Notes: generated by a model from the letters alone, not told the origin. Numbered from the stretch's first letter, positions 9,073-19,227 are shown. The stretch is DNA of 53,854 nt from Photorhabdus bodei (GCF_003287735.1 NZ_NSCM01000031.1:1-53854), one strand, 5' to 3'. A program made the numbers and translations.

Positions 9073-10131
9073 CTAACCACGCGCATTCCATGTTTCTGCC
9101 GCAAACAGTGCCTCATCTCGTGCCAAAATCCCCCGACGATCGGAGAAGCGACTGCCCTGCTGACAGGCCCGATGCATCAATGTGCGCTTAAAACGCGCCT
9201 GGCGCAGATCCGCATGACTGATATCCGCCCAACTGAAATCGGCATAACTCAAATCGCAGGCGACAAAAGAGCAGCTATCCGCTTGCGCATAGCGCCATTG
9301 ACTCTGAACTAACATGCTGTAGGAGAAATCAGCTTGATGTAGACAGGCCGCAATAAACTGGCCGTGATTGATTTTTGCCTGCCGGCACTGCGCTTCACGT
9401 AAATCACTTTCAATAAATAGCGCCCCTTCGGCCTCTATCTCATCTAAACAGGCACCACGCAGTGATGCGCCTTTAAAGCAGCTTTGCGTCAGTATCGCCT
9501 GCCGGAAATCGGCACGATCCAACGGATTATCAGTAAATTGGCAAGCCAGAAAGGTGAGTCCCTGAAACTGCCCTTCGCGCAGATCACAATGGGCAAACAC
9601 CCCTCGTTCAAACCGGCTGCCTGTAAAGGTCACACTGCGTAGATCCATACCGAACAAAGTCAAACTCTGACAATGGCAATTATGTACAGTACCGTTATGC
9701 ATATCACTATCGTACAAAGTGACTTTATCAAGTGTGCTATTGACAAAACGTGCATGATTAAGCTGGCAAGAGATGAAATAGGTAGAATTTAGCGCAGCAT
9801 CTTGCAAAGAGAACTGTTCCAGTTGGCAATCGTGAAATATACAGTTATCCAGATGAGTGCGATCAAAGCAGGCTTGCGACAAATTACATTGCTGAAATGA
9901 ACACCCTTTCAGCGTCATCCCCTGAAAAGAGGTATATGATAACTGACACTGCTGAAACACGGTCTCATCAAGTCTGCAACAACGGAACTCAGTTCCTTCA
10001 AAGGTAACATTAACAAACACCATACCAGCCAGATCCCTCTCTGCCAGCAACTCACTCGTCAGAGATACATCCTGAATGATTTCCCCTTGGGAAATCAGCA
10101 CGCTCAATTGTTCCGGTGTTAAGGTTTTCAT
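9073..10131 (-). CDS. Pentapeptide-repeat protein of the T6SS operon
   Basis: A 352-residue protein made almost entirely of A(D/N)LXX-type five-residue repeats from about residue 30 to 330 (for example FEGTEFRCCRL, ADFSYSML, ADISHADLRQ), which fold as a right-handed quadrilateral beta helix. It starts by an ATGA overlap with the stop of the larger DUF2169/pentapeptide gene; the alternative start at 10167 lies inside that gene. A pair of pentapeptide proteins next to vgrG suggests an adaptor or cargo role at the spike rather than an enzyme, but no activity can be read from the sequence. Confidence 0.78.
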   Translation of the reverse strand: MKTLTPEQLSVLISQGEIIQDVSLTSELLAERDLAGMVFVNVTFEGTEFRCCRLDETVFQQCQLSYTSFQGMTLKGCSFQQCNLSQACFDRTHLDNCIFHDCQLEQFSLQDAALNSTYFISCQLNHARFVNSTLDKVTLYDSDMHNGTVHNCHCQSLTLFGMDLRSVTFTGSRFERGVFAHCDLREGQFQGLTFLACQFTDNPLDRADFRQAILTQSCFKGASLRGACLDEIEAEGALFIESDLREAQCRQAKINHGQFIAACLHQADFSYSMLVQSQWRYAQADSCSFVACDLSYADFSWADISHADLRQARFKRTLMHRACQQGSRFSDRRGILARDEALFAAETWNARG

Positions 10132-12677
10132 ATCAATTTGCCTCCGGCACATGGCAGGGTTTTGCACTGATCAAGCAAAGCCCCCTGCAATTGCGTATTC
10201 ACATCAACACTGGATTGAGAAATATCGGCACGAAACAGATTGGCGCGACGCAAATCCGCGCCCGCTAAATGGGATTTTTGCAGTAACGCGCCCATCAGAT
10301 TAGCGTCCTGCAAATAACTATTGGTCAATAGAGTACGAATAAACAGTGAATGACTGCCATTGACGGCGCGCATTTGCGCAAAACTGAGATCCGCTTCGCT
10401 AAAATCACAGTTTTGTAGTACTGCCTCTGAAAAGTCAGCCGCTTCAAGCAGAATAAGACGAAAATTACAACTGGTCAGCCGCGCATGCTGAAACAGACCA
10501 GCACGAATATGCGTTTTACCAGTAAACACACAACTGTCTAAATGGGCATGCTGGTACTGAGCATGATCTAACGCGCTGTTTAGAAAAGTACAACTTTCCA
10601 TCACCGCATGGTTGAAACGAACTGCGGTAAAGCCGCCATTGATGACCGTCACACGCGTCAAATAGGCATGGCTAAAATCCAGCGCTTCCGGTATGAGATC
10701 CATAAACAGGCAGTTTTTCAACCGCGCCTGAGGGAAACGACAATGATGTAACGTACACTGACGTAACGTAATATCACTTAGAGCGGCCTGGGAAAAATCA
10801 CACATGACCAGTTCAGCCTGTTCCAACAACACACCGCCAAGGCGTGCGCCGATAAAATAACCGTTGTGGCACTTCGCTCCGGTCAGGGAAGCATTATTCA
10901 GACAAGCCGCATTTAGCGAAGTGTTATTCAATGAAGCATAAGCCAGCATAGCTTCACTCAGATCAGCCTCATCTAAACAGCAGTTATCCAGATTGGCATT
11001 TTCCAACAGAGTATGCTGTAGATTAGCTCGCCGCAGATCCAAACCAGAAAGATCGGCACCCGTTAGATCCATCCCACTGAGATCGCGTTTTGTTGCCATG
11101 CAAGCCATCACATGGCGGCGTAACACCTCAGCCTGTTCACCCTGTAATCTGCCTGCCGGCGGACGCGTATCCGCAGATAGCAAATACATCTGATGTAAAC
11201 TGCGCTGCGTACATTTCAACGCCTCTGGTGTCTGACATTCCGGTTTTTTCTGTGACTGTTTATGCAACAAGTCCAGCATACGGTAGTAACTTGCAGGACC
11301 AACCGCTGGAGCACTGGCACGTTCAGCCGCTGCATATGCAGCACTTTTTTTCTGAACCCACTGTTGTATCCGTTCTGCCTGTCGTTCCAAGCTGGCAACC
11401 AGCTCCGGTAACTTATCGGCAGTGAGCGCTTTTCCCTCTTTCTGAGGCAATTCTGCAAGCAGTTGATTAATATCCTGCTCTTGCTTCTCACTCCTCGCCT
11501 GATGCCGCCGACGCAAATAAGTTTCACGCCTTGTCATCGTCTCTGCCAGTGCGCTGGGGGTAACCTGTACGTCATTATCTATCCAAGGCGCAATCAGGCT
11601 TTCATCCATCAAATCCTGTTCTCGCAGGGTAAAAAGCGCCCCCTTCTCTTTCTCTGCCCGTTGCGCCATCACCTGTTGGTAATGAGCAACCGGCCGCTCG
11701 GCCTGTGCCAACTCCATCGCCACCAGCATTTGATGCACATCCGCTGCATCATCTTCATTAATTGGACAAGCACCATGCCAAATGAGTGCCATACGTTCCC
11801 GATGAGGAATAAACCATACCGTGGTAGCACGTAAATGAAGCTCCTCAAAGCGCATTTCTCCACCACGCTGACGCGTGATAAAACAGCGTGCTTGCCAGCA
11901 AGGTAACGTTCCCTGTTGTACAGCTTGAGTGGGATGCATATTCCAGATACGCCAAGTGGTGCCCGACGGCAGACAGGGTTGTCCACTCAGCCATTGATCC
12001 GATCCAGCCATATTGAACAGGTGCCAATCTGTATCGCGGGCAAAACCGGGGAATTCATGCGCCAGCCACTGCTTATCGTATTTTTTTCCCATCATGCGAC
12101 TACGTTGCGGCCAGCTAAAATCAAGGGGGGCGAAACTGGCTGGCTGCACACACTGATGCAGTGAATGTAGCAGTTGATCCGGATGTTCAATATTAGGTAA
12201 TGGGTGCCACACTACCCCTTCACGAGTAACAGGTTCATCTCCCTTACCCAACGGGTTTTCTGCGGTACAGTGACCGCCAAAGGCATTTTGCCAATCGAGG
12301 TGCATCTTCTCGAACGGCTGTGGCGATGAAGGATGCCCGTTCCGCCAGTAGCGATCACCAAATACCATCAGGCTTTTTTCTTTATCGGCAACCTGAATTT
12401 TCGCTATACAGGCCTCTTTTTGTGGTTGATGATTTGTCCAGGCATAACCTGTAGCAAAGAATTCTGCACAGGGTTTAGGAATAGAGAGATCCAACACCCC
12501 ACCGGTACTTTGTAACTCTTGAGCCACCAATTGCCACAGTTCCGGCTCTGGTCTGATTTGCGGCGAATCACTCATATCCGTCAGCGCCATCACCGCCACC
12601 CCCAGATAGTTCTGCTGTTGCCAACGCCACGGGCGGTGCAAGACACCCAGTCGCAGAGGTTTCATGATTTTCATCAT
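10128..12677 (-). CDS. DUF2169 domain protein with pentapeptide-repeat C-terminus (T6SS)
   Basis: An 849-residue two-part protein. Residues 1-350 match the DUF2169 pattern seen in T6SS accessory proteins, including GDRYWRNGHPSSPQPFEKMHLDWQNAFGG-like segments and NPLGKG. A charged, helical linker (about 350-480, rich in Q, E, K and R) leads to pentapeptide repeats from about residue 530 to the end (MDLTGADLSGLDLRRANL and so on). DUF2169 proteins sit beside VgrG and PAAR genes and are thought to act as effector adaptors. GGGAGAATGG precedes the ATG. It lies 22 bp downstream of vgrG. Confidence 0.82.
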   Translation of the reverse strand: MMKIMKPLRLGVLHRPWRWQQQNYLGVAVMALTDMSDSPQIRPEPELWQLVAQELQSTGGVLDLSIPKPCAEFFATGYAWTNHQPQKEACIAKIQVADKEKSLMVFGDRYWRNGHPSSPQPFEKMHLDWQNAFGGHCTAENPLGKGDEPVTREGVVWHPLPNIEHPDQLLHSLHQCVQPASFAPLDFSWPQRSRMMGKKYDKQWLAHEFPGFARDTDWHLFNMAGSDQWLSGQPCLPSGTTWRIWNMHPTQAVQQGTLPCWQARCFITRQRGGEMRFEELHLRATTVWFIPHRERMALIWHGACPINEDDAADVHQMLVAMELAQAERPVAHYQQVMAQRAEKEKGALFTLREQDLMDESLIAPWIDNDVQVTPSALAETMTRRETYLRRRHQARSEKQEQDINQLLAELPQKEGKALTADKLPELVASLERQAERIQQWVQKKSAAYAAAERASAPAVGPASYYRMLDLLHKQSQKKPECQTPEALKCTQRSLHQMYLLSADTRPPAGRLQGEQAEVLRRHVMACMATKRDLSGMDLTGADLSGLDLRRANLQHTLLENANLDNCCLDEADLSEAMLAYASLNNTSLNAACLNNASLTGAKCHNGYFIGARLGGVLLEQAELVMCDFSQAALSDITLRQCTLHHCRFPQARLKNCLFMDLIPEALDFSHAYLTRVTVINGGFTAVRFNHAVMESCTFLNSALDHAQYQHAHLDSCVFTGKTHIRAGLFQHARLTSCNFRLILLEAADFSEAVLQNCDFSEADLSFAQMRAVNGSHSLFIRTLLTNSYLQDANLMGALLQKSHLAGADLRRANLFRADISQSSVDVNTQLQGALLDQCKTLPCAGGKLI

Positions 12678-12698
12678 CCATTCTCCCGTCTTGGTATG

Positions 12699-15203
12699 TC
12701 AGATAAAAATAGTTAAACCGCTGAGACTCAGATTCAGTGCCACAGCATTGATATTTATCTGCCCAAAACTAAGGTTGAGAGTATTGGTTGACATATGCAG
12801 CGTGGTATTACCGATGTTCAGCATATTATTCGACATCACCACCCCCTCGTTTTTCATGGCAACGGAAGAGTTGGTATAGTTGAGCATATTGACATTTTCC
12901 GTCGTGCCACAGACGGTTAAGGTATTGCCGGCATGGGTTTCTATGTGCCCCTCAATCTTGTGCACCATATCTTTGGTTTCAATGCACACCTTGCCGCCAC
13001 AATTAAGATAAGCATCCGCATCTGCCTGAATTTTCAGGTTATCTTTAACATGCTCTTGCCAGCTACCCTCAATACTTCGAGTGACCGCCCCTTTGATCTC
13101 GACTTTCTGATCTTTATCCACACGCTGCTGATCAACACCGTTGATCTCAACACTGACACCTCTCTTATAAATTACTGAGGTCGGGATTTTCTGCTGTTGC
13201 TGCTGCTTTGATGCTTGCTGATCCGCCATTTCTTCAGGGGTTAATGTCTGCAATGTCATCAGCTTCCGCTGCGCCTGATTATTGGGATCGTTGCTTTCTC
13301 GGTTGAGATATAGGCTGTCGCCATAGATGATCTGTTTGCCGGCATCGAACAGAATATTACCCAAGGCATGATGGCTGATATCTTCTCCCGCGTGCTGGTT
13401 AATACTCTGGCTGACCTGCGTTTCTGATTTACCTTGAATACGTTCATATCTGCCACCCGCAATAAAATCTGCGCGTCCACCAGCGCCGACAATCGCGGTT
13501 TTCCCCAATCGGAAAGTTTGTATATCCGGCATCATTTTCAGGGTATGACACACACCATGATGCTTGAGATGAGTTTCGCCTTTTATCTCCTGAGCTAAGA
13601 CACCATCAACGGTGATATTTTTATCGTGCTCAACGGAGATATTCATGTCGCGTTCGGCGTGCATGGTGAATGATTCACGTCCCGGCGCATCTTCGAGGAA
13701 CAGAAAACTGGCATTTTCTACCCCGCCTTTCTTACTGCGGCTCATAAACCCCATTCGGGTTGCATCGTTGGGCAACTGCCAAGGCGGCATGCACTCTTCA
13801 TTGTAAACCCGCCCAGTCACCAATGGGCGATCCGGGTCGCCGTTGATAAAATCAACCACCACCTCTTCACCAATACGTGGAATTTGTAAGCTGCCATATT
13901 TCCAACCAGCCCAACTGCTGGAAACCCGCACCCAACAAGAACTTCTATCATCCGGCTGGCTATATCTATCCCAACGGAATTTCAATTTGACGCGACCATA
14001 TTTATCGGTCCAGATGCTTTCTCCCACTGGACCGGCAACTTCCGCCGTTTGTGGACCATAGGTTTTCGGCCAAGGTGTTGCCCGTTGCGGACGCCAAATA
14101 ACATTAGCGGGTATTGCGTGAAATGCGGCTCGGAACGGTCCTTGGTCCCAACAACTCCCATCCAATTCGTCATACAGCGTACAGTCATATAATTCATATT
14201 CCGCATGCGTCACCAGAAAGGGCTGTGCATCAGGCGGACAAGGACTGTTTTGTAAAGTAAAAGTGCATCCTGGAGCCAATCCACATGCCGTCGTCTTGCC
14301 GTACATCTGTTGTTGTCGCACTTCAAATCCCTGTTGGCGGATTTGTGCATAAAATTGACCATGTTGATTGTCGATATAACGCCCCGGCCATTCAAAAACA
14401 TCAGTCTTATTAACCGCACATGATGCTGGATTACTGCATACTTCCAATAAATGCGCCCGTGGTTTACGGAAATCGTAATCATCCAACGTATAAACTCGTG
14501 GCGTAATTTCCTGTGCTGTGCGCCAGCACATAACACCTTCCTGGTGATCAACCACACCGGATTGCGCTGCTAAATAGCGAATCTGAGCATAATCATCGTT
14601 AAATGGCTGGTGGGCATTTGGTGAGTCAGCCAGAATTAAAGTATGTCCTTTTTCATGATGGCTGAAATAATAGTAGATGCCTTCGTGTTCCATTAATCGA
14701 CTGATAAAGTCAAAAGTACTTTCCTGATATTGGACACAATACTCCCATTGACGATAATGGCTACGGAGACGATTCTCTATATTAATATGATATTCCGCCA
14801 ACAAGCCGGCAATAATATCCGGCACACTCTGCCCCTGCCAAATACGGCAGTCACGGTTTTGTGTCAAATACCAGAGCGAAGGATGCAGCGTGAAAATATA
14901 TAACTTATCGTTTTCTTCCTGTAAATGATGTCCGACATATTCAATACGGGTAATATCACCATGTAGGAAACGGGAACCACCCTGTATTAGTGGGATCTCC
15001 AAAGCCATACTTTTACCCAACAATGATTTCATATCGAGATCATTACGTGGACAAAGAAACTCTACTTTAAACTGATACAGTTGCGACAAGGATTCACTGC
15101 CAGTTAATTTTCTGAAATGCAATTTATCGCCATCAGACTTACTAAGCGGTATATGCGCCACAATGCGGACATCTGTACGATAATCGGATGTATGACTCGC
15201 CAT
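12699..15203 (-). CDS. vgrG: T6SS spike protein VgrG
   Basis: An 834-residue VgrG, the trimeric puncturing spike. The gp27-like module occupies roughly residues 10-400 (LTGSESLSQLYQFKVEFL, YQESTFDFISRLMEHEGIYYYF) and the gp5-like OB fold lies around 420-490 (GRVKLKFRWDR, CWVRVSSSWAGWKYGSLQIPRIGEEVVVDF). The C-terminal ~300 residues are beta-helical and end in a hydrophobic, asparagine-rich segment (NMLNIGNTTLHMSTNTLNLSF). No catalytic effector motif is obvious. The ATG at 15203 has GGAGAAGATT just ahead and is preferred to the one at 15215. First gene of the operon. Confidence 0.93.
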   Translation of the reverse strand: MASHTSDYRTDVRIVAHIPLSKSDGDKLHFRKLTGSESLSQLYQFKVEFLCPRNDLDMKSLLGKSMALEIPLIQGGSRFLHGDITRIEYVGHHLQEENDKLYIFTLHPSLWYLTQNRDCRIWQGQSVPDIIAGLLAEYHINIENRLRSHYRQWEYCVQYQESTFDFISRLMEHEGIYYYFSHHEKGHTLILADSPNAHQPFNDDYAQIRYLAAQSGVVDHQEGVMCWRTAQEITPRVYTLDDYDFRKPRAHLLEVCSNPASCAVNKTDVFEWPGRYIDNQHGQFYAQIRQQGFEVRQQQMYGKTTACGLAPGCTFTLQNSPCPPDAQPFLVTHAEYELYDCTLYDELDGSCWDQGPFRAAFHAIPANVIWRPQRATPWPKTYGPQTAEVAGPVGESIWTDKYGRVKLKFRWDRYSQPDDRSSCWVRVSSSWAGWKYGSLQIPRIGEEVVVDFINGDPDRPLVTGRVYNEECMPPWQLPNDATRMGFMSRSKKGGVENASFLFLEDAPGRESFTMHAERDMNISVEHDKNITVDGVLAQEIKGETHLKHHGVCHTLKMMPDIQTFRLGKTAIVGAGGRADFIAGGRYERIQGKSETQVSQSINQHAGEDISHHALGNILFDAGKQIIYGDSLYLNRESNDPNNQAQRKLMTLQTLTPEEMADQQASKQQQQQKIPTSVIYKRGVSVEINGVDQQRVDKDQKVEIKGAVTRSIEGSWQEHVKDNLKIQADADAYLNCGGKVCIETKDMVHKIEGHIETHAGNTLTVCGTTENVNMLNYTNSSVAMKNEGVVMSNNMLNIGNTTLHMSTNTLNLSFGQININAVALNLSLSGLTIFI

Positions 15204-15339
15204 AATCTTCTCCAATAAAACAGACTTGTCTCACTGTCAGGGAGCAATACTCACGCTGACCTTCTCAGGCGATAATAAACCTTAAAGATCTGAGCAGAAC
15301 ATCAGGTGATAACATGAAATTGACGATGATTAAGTAAAA

Positions 15340-15432
15340 TGGAGCGAATCCCCGGGAGCATAGCGAATTATGTGACCGGGGTGAGCGAGTGCAGCCAACA
15401 AAAAAGAGACAGCTTGAAAGATGACGGGTATA
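15340..15432 (+). repeat. ERIC element, copy 3, left part missing
   Basis: Contains the central and right parts of the ERIC palindrome (GAATCCCCGGGAGCATAG ... GGGTATA) but lacks the first ~35 bases and has a few extra A residues near 15400. It lies between the divergent vgrG and lipoprotein genes, so it may sit in the promoter or transcript leader of the lipoprotein gene. Confidence 0.85.
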
Positions 15433-15475
15433 GCGTATATTTCAGGTAATTATTCAATATAACAGGGTTGGAATC

Positions 15476-15877
15476 ATGAAAAATTTGTTTGTTATTATGT
15501 TACTTCTCTCTGTAATAACCGGGTGCTCCGGTAAAAATAACCCAAACAGACAAACACAAGCAGAAGAGGGATTAAAATTTGCCTTTTCATCCGGTGGCAA
15601 TTTTATCTTAACTCACGCTTGTACCGATAAAATCGATTATTTAGGGCCAGACGAAGGGGGGAATGACCAGATAGAAATAACGATAAAAAACGATAAACAA
15701 TGCTTTGCTCACTTTGATGCTTTAATCAATAAAAACATCGGTACCCAAATGACAATATCATTTAAAGGTACTCATCTTGTCACGGCGACTATTCAGACTT
15801 CTTTAAGTCCTTCATTCAGAATGGGGGTAGAAGATAAAGAACAAGCTACAAGCATTATAAACGCATTAAAAAATTAA
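15476..15877 (+). CDS. Small lipoprotein resembling a stand-alone SecDF P1-head domain
   Basis: A 133-residue protein with a lipoprotein signal: MKNLFVIMLLLSVITGC, lipobox cysteine at residue 17. The mature part contains CFAHFDALINKNIGTQMTISFKG...VTATIQTSL and ends FRMGVEDKEQATSIINALKN. This closely follows the pattern of the SecD periplasmic P1 head (F..LT..N.GK.LAI...G......I...I...G.......EA..L...L). SecD itself is much larger and membrane-spanning, so this is a soluble, membrane-anchored single domain. It might be a periplasmic immunity protein for a T6SS or Tc effector, but only its position suggests that. Transcribed alone, divergent from vgrG. Confidence 0.7.
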   Translation: MKNLFVIMLLLSVITGCSGKNNPNRQTQAEEGLKFAFSSGGNFILTHACTDKIDYLGPDEGGNDQIEITIKNDKQCFAHFDALINKNIGTQMTISFKGTHLVTATIQTSLSPSFRMGVEDKEQATSIINALKN

Positions 15878-15890
15878 ATTGTTTCCGATA

Positions 15891-16019
15891 TATACCCTAT
15901 GGATTTCAAGATGCATCGCGACGGCAAGGGAGCGAATCCCCGGGAGCATAGATAACGATGTGACCGGGGTGAGTGAGTGCCGCCAACAAAGAGGCAACTT
16001 GAAAGATAACGGGTATAAA
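15891..16019 (+). repeat. ERIC element, copy 4
   Basis: Full-length copy beginning TATACCCTATGG and ending GGGTATA, 13 bp after the lipoprotein stop and 76 bp from the 3' end of the convergent tccC1. Its hairpin may act as a 3' boundary for both transcripts. Confidence 0.95.
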
Positions 16020-16095
16020 AGTAACCGCATCCTGCCTCGAAATCTCCGCCCAATATTGGATGGAGATTTCTGGCAATGTTTACTCAATATATTGA

Positions 16096-19000
16096 CTACA
16101 AAGAGATAACCCGTCGTGCGGCTCCTATCGCACTGGTTCCATAGTCTATCGCATTGGCGATCCCCGTGGTGGTCAGGACCCTGCCTCTGATCTGATTACC
16201 AATCATGCCAGCAATATTATCTATACCACTGCCGATAGCACCTAGCCCTCTGGAAATCCAACTGTCTCTTCCCATCACTCTGTGCAGGCCTGTTCCAATG
16301 CCACCAGCAAGCCCACCGAGAACACTAAATATCGGCTCAAAGACAGGTCTGGCTACACTGAAATGCACTAATTGTCTGGCTAAACCGGCGGCATATGGGC
16401 TGACAGCCCGGCCTAAGAGCCTACCCAAAAATCCACCACCTATTACTCTGTTGATAGCCATTTCCGCTCCCAAACCAGCGGCATAACCCACCGCGTAATT
16501 CGCTAAATGTCCGGCGGGGTTACTGGCGACATCTAAACCAAAGCCAATCCAAGAGCCATAATAGGTGCCAATACCGGCATGGATCCCTGCCCGAGTACTC
16601 CCTTGCGTACCAGTGATCATCCCACCCGCCGCCCCACCCGCCGCTGCCCCGATTTCATGTGTAAGGGTGGAGGAAGTCCCCAGCATGGTATCAATGGTGC
16701 CTACCGCACTCCCGGCCCCAATAGCGCCACCTATCCCACGGTCAGCATTATTTATCCATGATCCCACAGCGCCCGTTACCGCCCCAGCGGCTGATGCAAC
16801 ACCAACACCTTGTGCTCGCGCACCATAAGCCGCGGCTGAACTCGCCCCGGCAGCCGCGCCCGCCGCTGACTGTACTAACGTCGATTTCCCCTGTACGAGT
16901 CGAGCGAGTAATGCCCCACCTTTTTCCAGCAAGCTACCGACGTTATACCCCATCAACGCACCAATCCCTGCACCTACGGCCGCAACCCCCAGAATGACAG
17001 GGAGAGCCGCGCCAGCCGTACCAGCAATGGCAACCGCAAGACCGCCAATCGCAAGCCCGCCAGCAATGGCTCTGCCAATTTTTTGTCCCCGTCTCATTGA
17101 CGCAGACATTCCCTCATCAGGTTTACGAAACAAAAATGAAGCAAACCAAAATGTATTCCGATTTCGGTTCGGAGACGGCGCTAATCCGTCATGGTCAGTC
17201 AATGTGATGGGGTTATTCCTCACCATCCGGTACACATTCAACCCATCCACGGTTCCCGCCGGATCAGCACTCAACCAGCGGCCCACCCAAGGCTGATAAT
17301 AACGGTAGCCGTAATAATACAATCCGGTGGCATCCCGCTCTTTACCGGAGTAACGAATAAATTTGTAGCTGGCTTCTGTCTGATTTTTCGCTGCCCATAC
17401 CGCGGTGCCGCCATACGGATAATACTCTTCCTGACTAAGAATCTGCCCTTCGCTATCCAATTCAAGCTGGCTGGAGCCGAGCAGATTATCGTAACTGTAG
17501 CGCACCTGATTGTTGTCGATATCTGTCGGCTTACCACTTTCCCAGTGCAATACCCTTACCTGCGCACGCCCCGCCTCACCTACCGTAATCACCTGCAAAC
17601 TTTCGGTTGTTTTATCTGCCACTCCAGTTATGCGCAGCTCTAATCCCGGCAGATAAGTCACCCGTTGTACTTGAGTACTGTTGCCCGTCTGCTGTTCACT
17701 CACTTTTAGCAGCCGCACGCCATCACTGCTATAACGATACCATTCACTGTCACTGCTATTTTCGCGGCTCACCGATGTTACTCGCTGCAATTCACCCCGC
17801 ATATTCCAATCCAGATTCTGCCCCGGTATTAACGTCTTCTGATGACCGCCGGCATCAAATAGCCCATCCACTTGGGTTGGATCTGTCGTTAATGTACTCA
17901 ATACCGTCCGGTTACTGCGGCTTGAAACGGTCATCTCCGTGGTGTAACTATTTTGAGTCGCGGGTGAACTGTGTCGGATTTGAACCAAATTACCGCCACG
18001 GTCATAACTATAAGTACGCTGGTAATTGGTATAGGTGCTGTTGTCGGCAGGAACAGGCATAGCAGGTGAGGGAAGTTGGTTGCTGTGCTGGCCGATATTA
18101 GCCATTTCACGCCCTGTCGCACTCATAAGCTGATACAGAGAATCATAAACATAGCGGTTCTCAGGCTCCACTTTCTGATTGCGCCAAAAGCGGGTGGCTT
18201 CAGCATCATTATGGATACTGATGACATTCCCCACCGGATCATACTTATAGCGGAGATCCTGTAATACTCTCGCCTCTGATTGACTCTCTTCGGCTCGCCG
18301 GGTAGTGATACCCATCAAACGTTGAGTTTCCGGTTCATAACGGTACTCCGTAATCACGCCGTTACCATGCTCTTCACGCAGCTTATGACCTGCGGCTGAC
18401 CAGCTCAGAGACTTAACAATCACCTGTTCACGCTGGCCTTTCACCGTCAACCAACTGCCTTTTAACTGACCGGCAATGTCATAAGCCAGACGCTGGATAT
18501 TGCCTTTCGCATCGGTTTGGGTCAGCAAAACCCCGATGGCATTGGTTGTACTTTGTGTTGTATAGACCTCACTTGCCAGCATCCGCTGCCAGACAGTTTC
18601 GTCGTCACCGCTCCAGTTAGCCTCCTGCCCTTCTGCCAGCCATTGGTGAGATTGGGATAAAATAGCACCCGCCAGTGACTGACTCATCAACCGGGTAACG
18701 CCCGCCGTGTCGTAGTGGCGTATACACAGACCAGAGAGGTTATGCGCTTTCTCCGCAGTGGTATTCTCGGCCCAGATAAAGCGCTCTGTCACTTGAGAAG
18801 TTTCCTGATCAAAAACTTGTTCACTCACAGATAACAAACGACCGGGCAAGGTATTACCTTCATAGCGACGAGTCTGACGAACACCTGTCGCATTCATCGT
18901 CATTACCGGACGACCTTCAATATCATTTAATGCAACAGTACGACCAGCATCGACACTCTCTGTCCGCAAGGCATGACCGGCCAGATCATACTGCCAGACA

Positions 19001-19227
19001 AAATTAGGTTTTACTGAGTTATCAGCCTGCTTTGCATCATACAAGCGTGGGTCAATACTGTGGTTCAGGTATCCACGGGCATCATACTGGTGACGGGTGA
19101 CGCGGGTGTCAGTATCCCCGCCAATCACAACACGGTGAAAACCGATATCACGAATGGACAGGCCACGATTATCTAACACGCTGACTGTTGGAGTTTGAGT
19201 ATAAAGAGCAGTATCAGGCGTACTCAT
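16096..19227 (-). CDS. tccC1: Insecticidal toxin complex protein TccC1 (TcC, RHS-repeat)
   Basis: A 1043-residue TcC component, the same length I recall for TccC of P. luminescens W14. The N-terminal ~680 residues are the RHS/YD-repeat half-shell that, with a TcB, forms the cocoon around the toxic C-terminus. The self-cleavage region follows the core signature (GRWLSADPAGTVDGLN...RNNP...TDHDGL, about residues 650-680). The C-terminal ~360 residues are unusually rich in glycine and alanine with several hydrophobic stretches, and show no enzymatic motif that I recognise. AAGGA precedes the ATG. It is downstream of tccB, separated by 133 bp with a hairpin. Confidence 0.95.
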   Translation of the reverse strand: MSTPDTALYTQTPTVSVLDNRGLSIRDIGFHRVVIGGDTDTRVTRHQYDARGYLNHSIDPRLYDAKQADNSVKPNFVWQYDLAGHALRTESVDAGRTVALNDIEGRPVMTMNATGVRQTRRYEGNTLPGRLLSVSEQVFDQETSQVTERFIWAENTTAEKAHNLSGLCIRHYDTAGVTRLMSQSLAGAILSQSHQWLAEGQEANWSGDDETVWQRMLASEVYTTQSTTNAIGVLLTQTDAKGNIQRLAYDIAGQLKGSWLTVKGQREQVIVKSLSWSAAGHKLREEHGNGVITEYRYEPETQRLMGITTRRAEESQSEARVLQDLRYKYDPVGNVISIHNDAEATRFWRNQKVEPENRYVYDSLYQLMSATGREMANIGQHSNQLPSPAMPVPADNSTYTNYQRTYSYDRGGNLVQIRHSSPATQNSYTTEMTVSSRSNRTVLSTLTTDPTQVDGLFDAGGHQKTLIPGQNLDWNMRGELQRVTSVSRENSSDSEWYRYSSDGVRLLKVSEQQTGNSTQVQRVTYLPGLELRITGVADKTTESLQVITVGEAGRAQVRVLHWESGKPTDIDNNQVRYSYDNLLGSSQLELDSEGQILSQEEYYPYGGTAVWAAKNQTEASYKFIRYSGKERDATGLYYYGYRYYQPWVGRWLSADPAGTVDGLNVYRMVRNNPITLTDHDGLAPSPNRNRNTFWFASFLFRKPDEGMSASMRRGQKIGRAIAGGLAIGGLAVAIAGTAGAALPVILGVAAVGAGIGALMGYNVGSLLEKGGALLARLVQGKSTLVQSAAGAAAGASSAAAYGARAQGVGVASAAGAVTGAVGSWINNADRGIGGAIGAGSAVGTIDTMLGTSSTLTHEIGAAAGGAAGGMITGTQGSTRAGIHAGIGTYYGSWIGFGLDVASNPAGHLANYAVGYAAGLGAEMAINRVIGGGFLGRLLGRAVSPYAAGLARQLVHFSVARPVFEPIFSVLGGLAGGIGTGLHRVMGRDSWISRGLGAIGSGIDNIAGMIGNQIRGRVLTTTGIANAIDYGTSAIGAARRVISL

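Noticed and set aside
16205..17643. Plus-strand proline-rich frames opposite tccC1
   Set aside because: They are complements of the Gly/Ala-rich and RHS coding sequence of tccC1, where antisense GC-rich codons read as proline.
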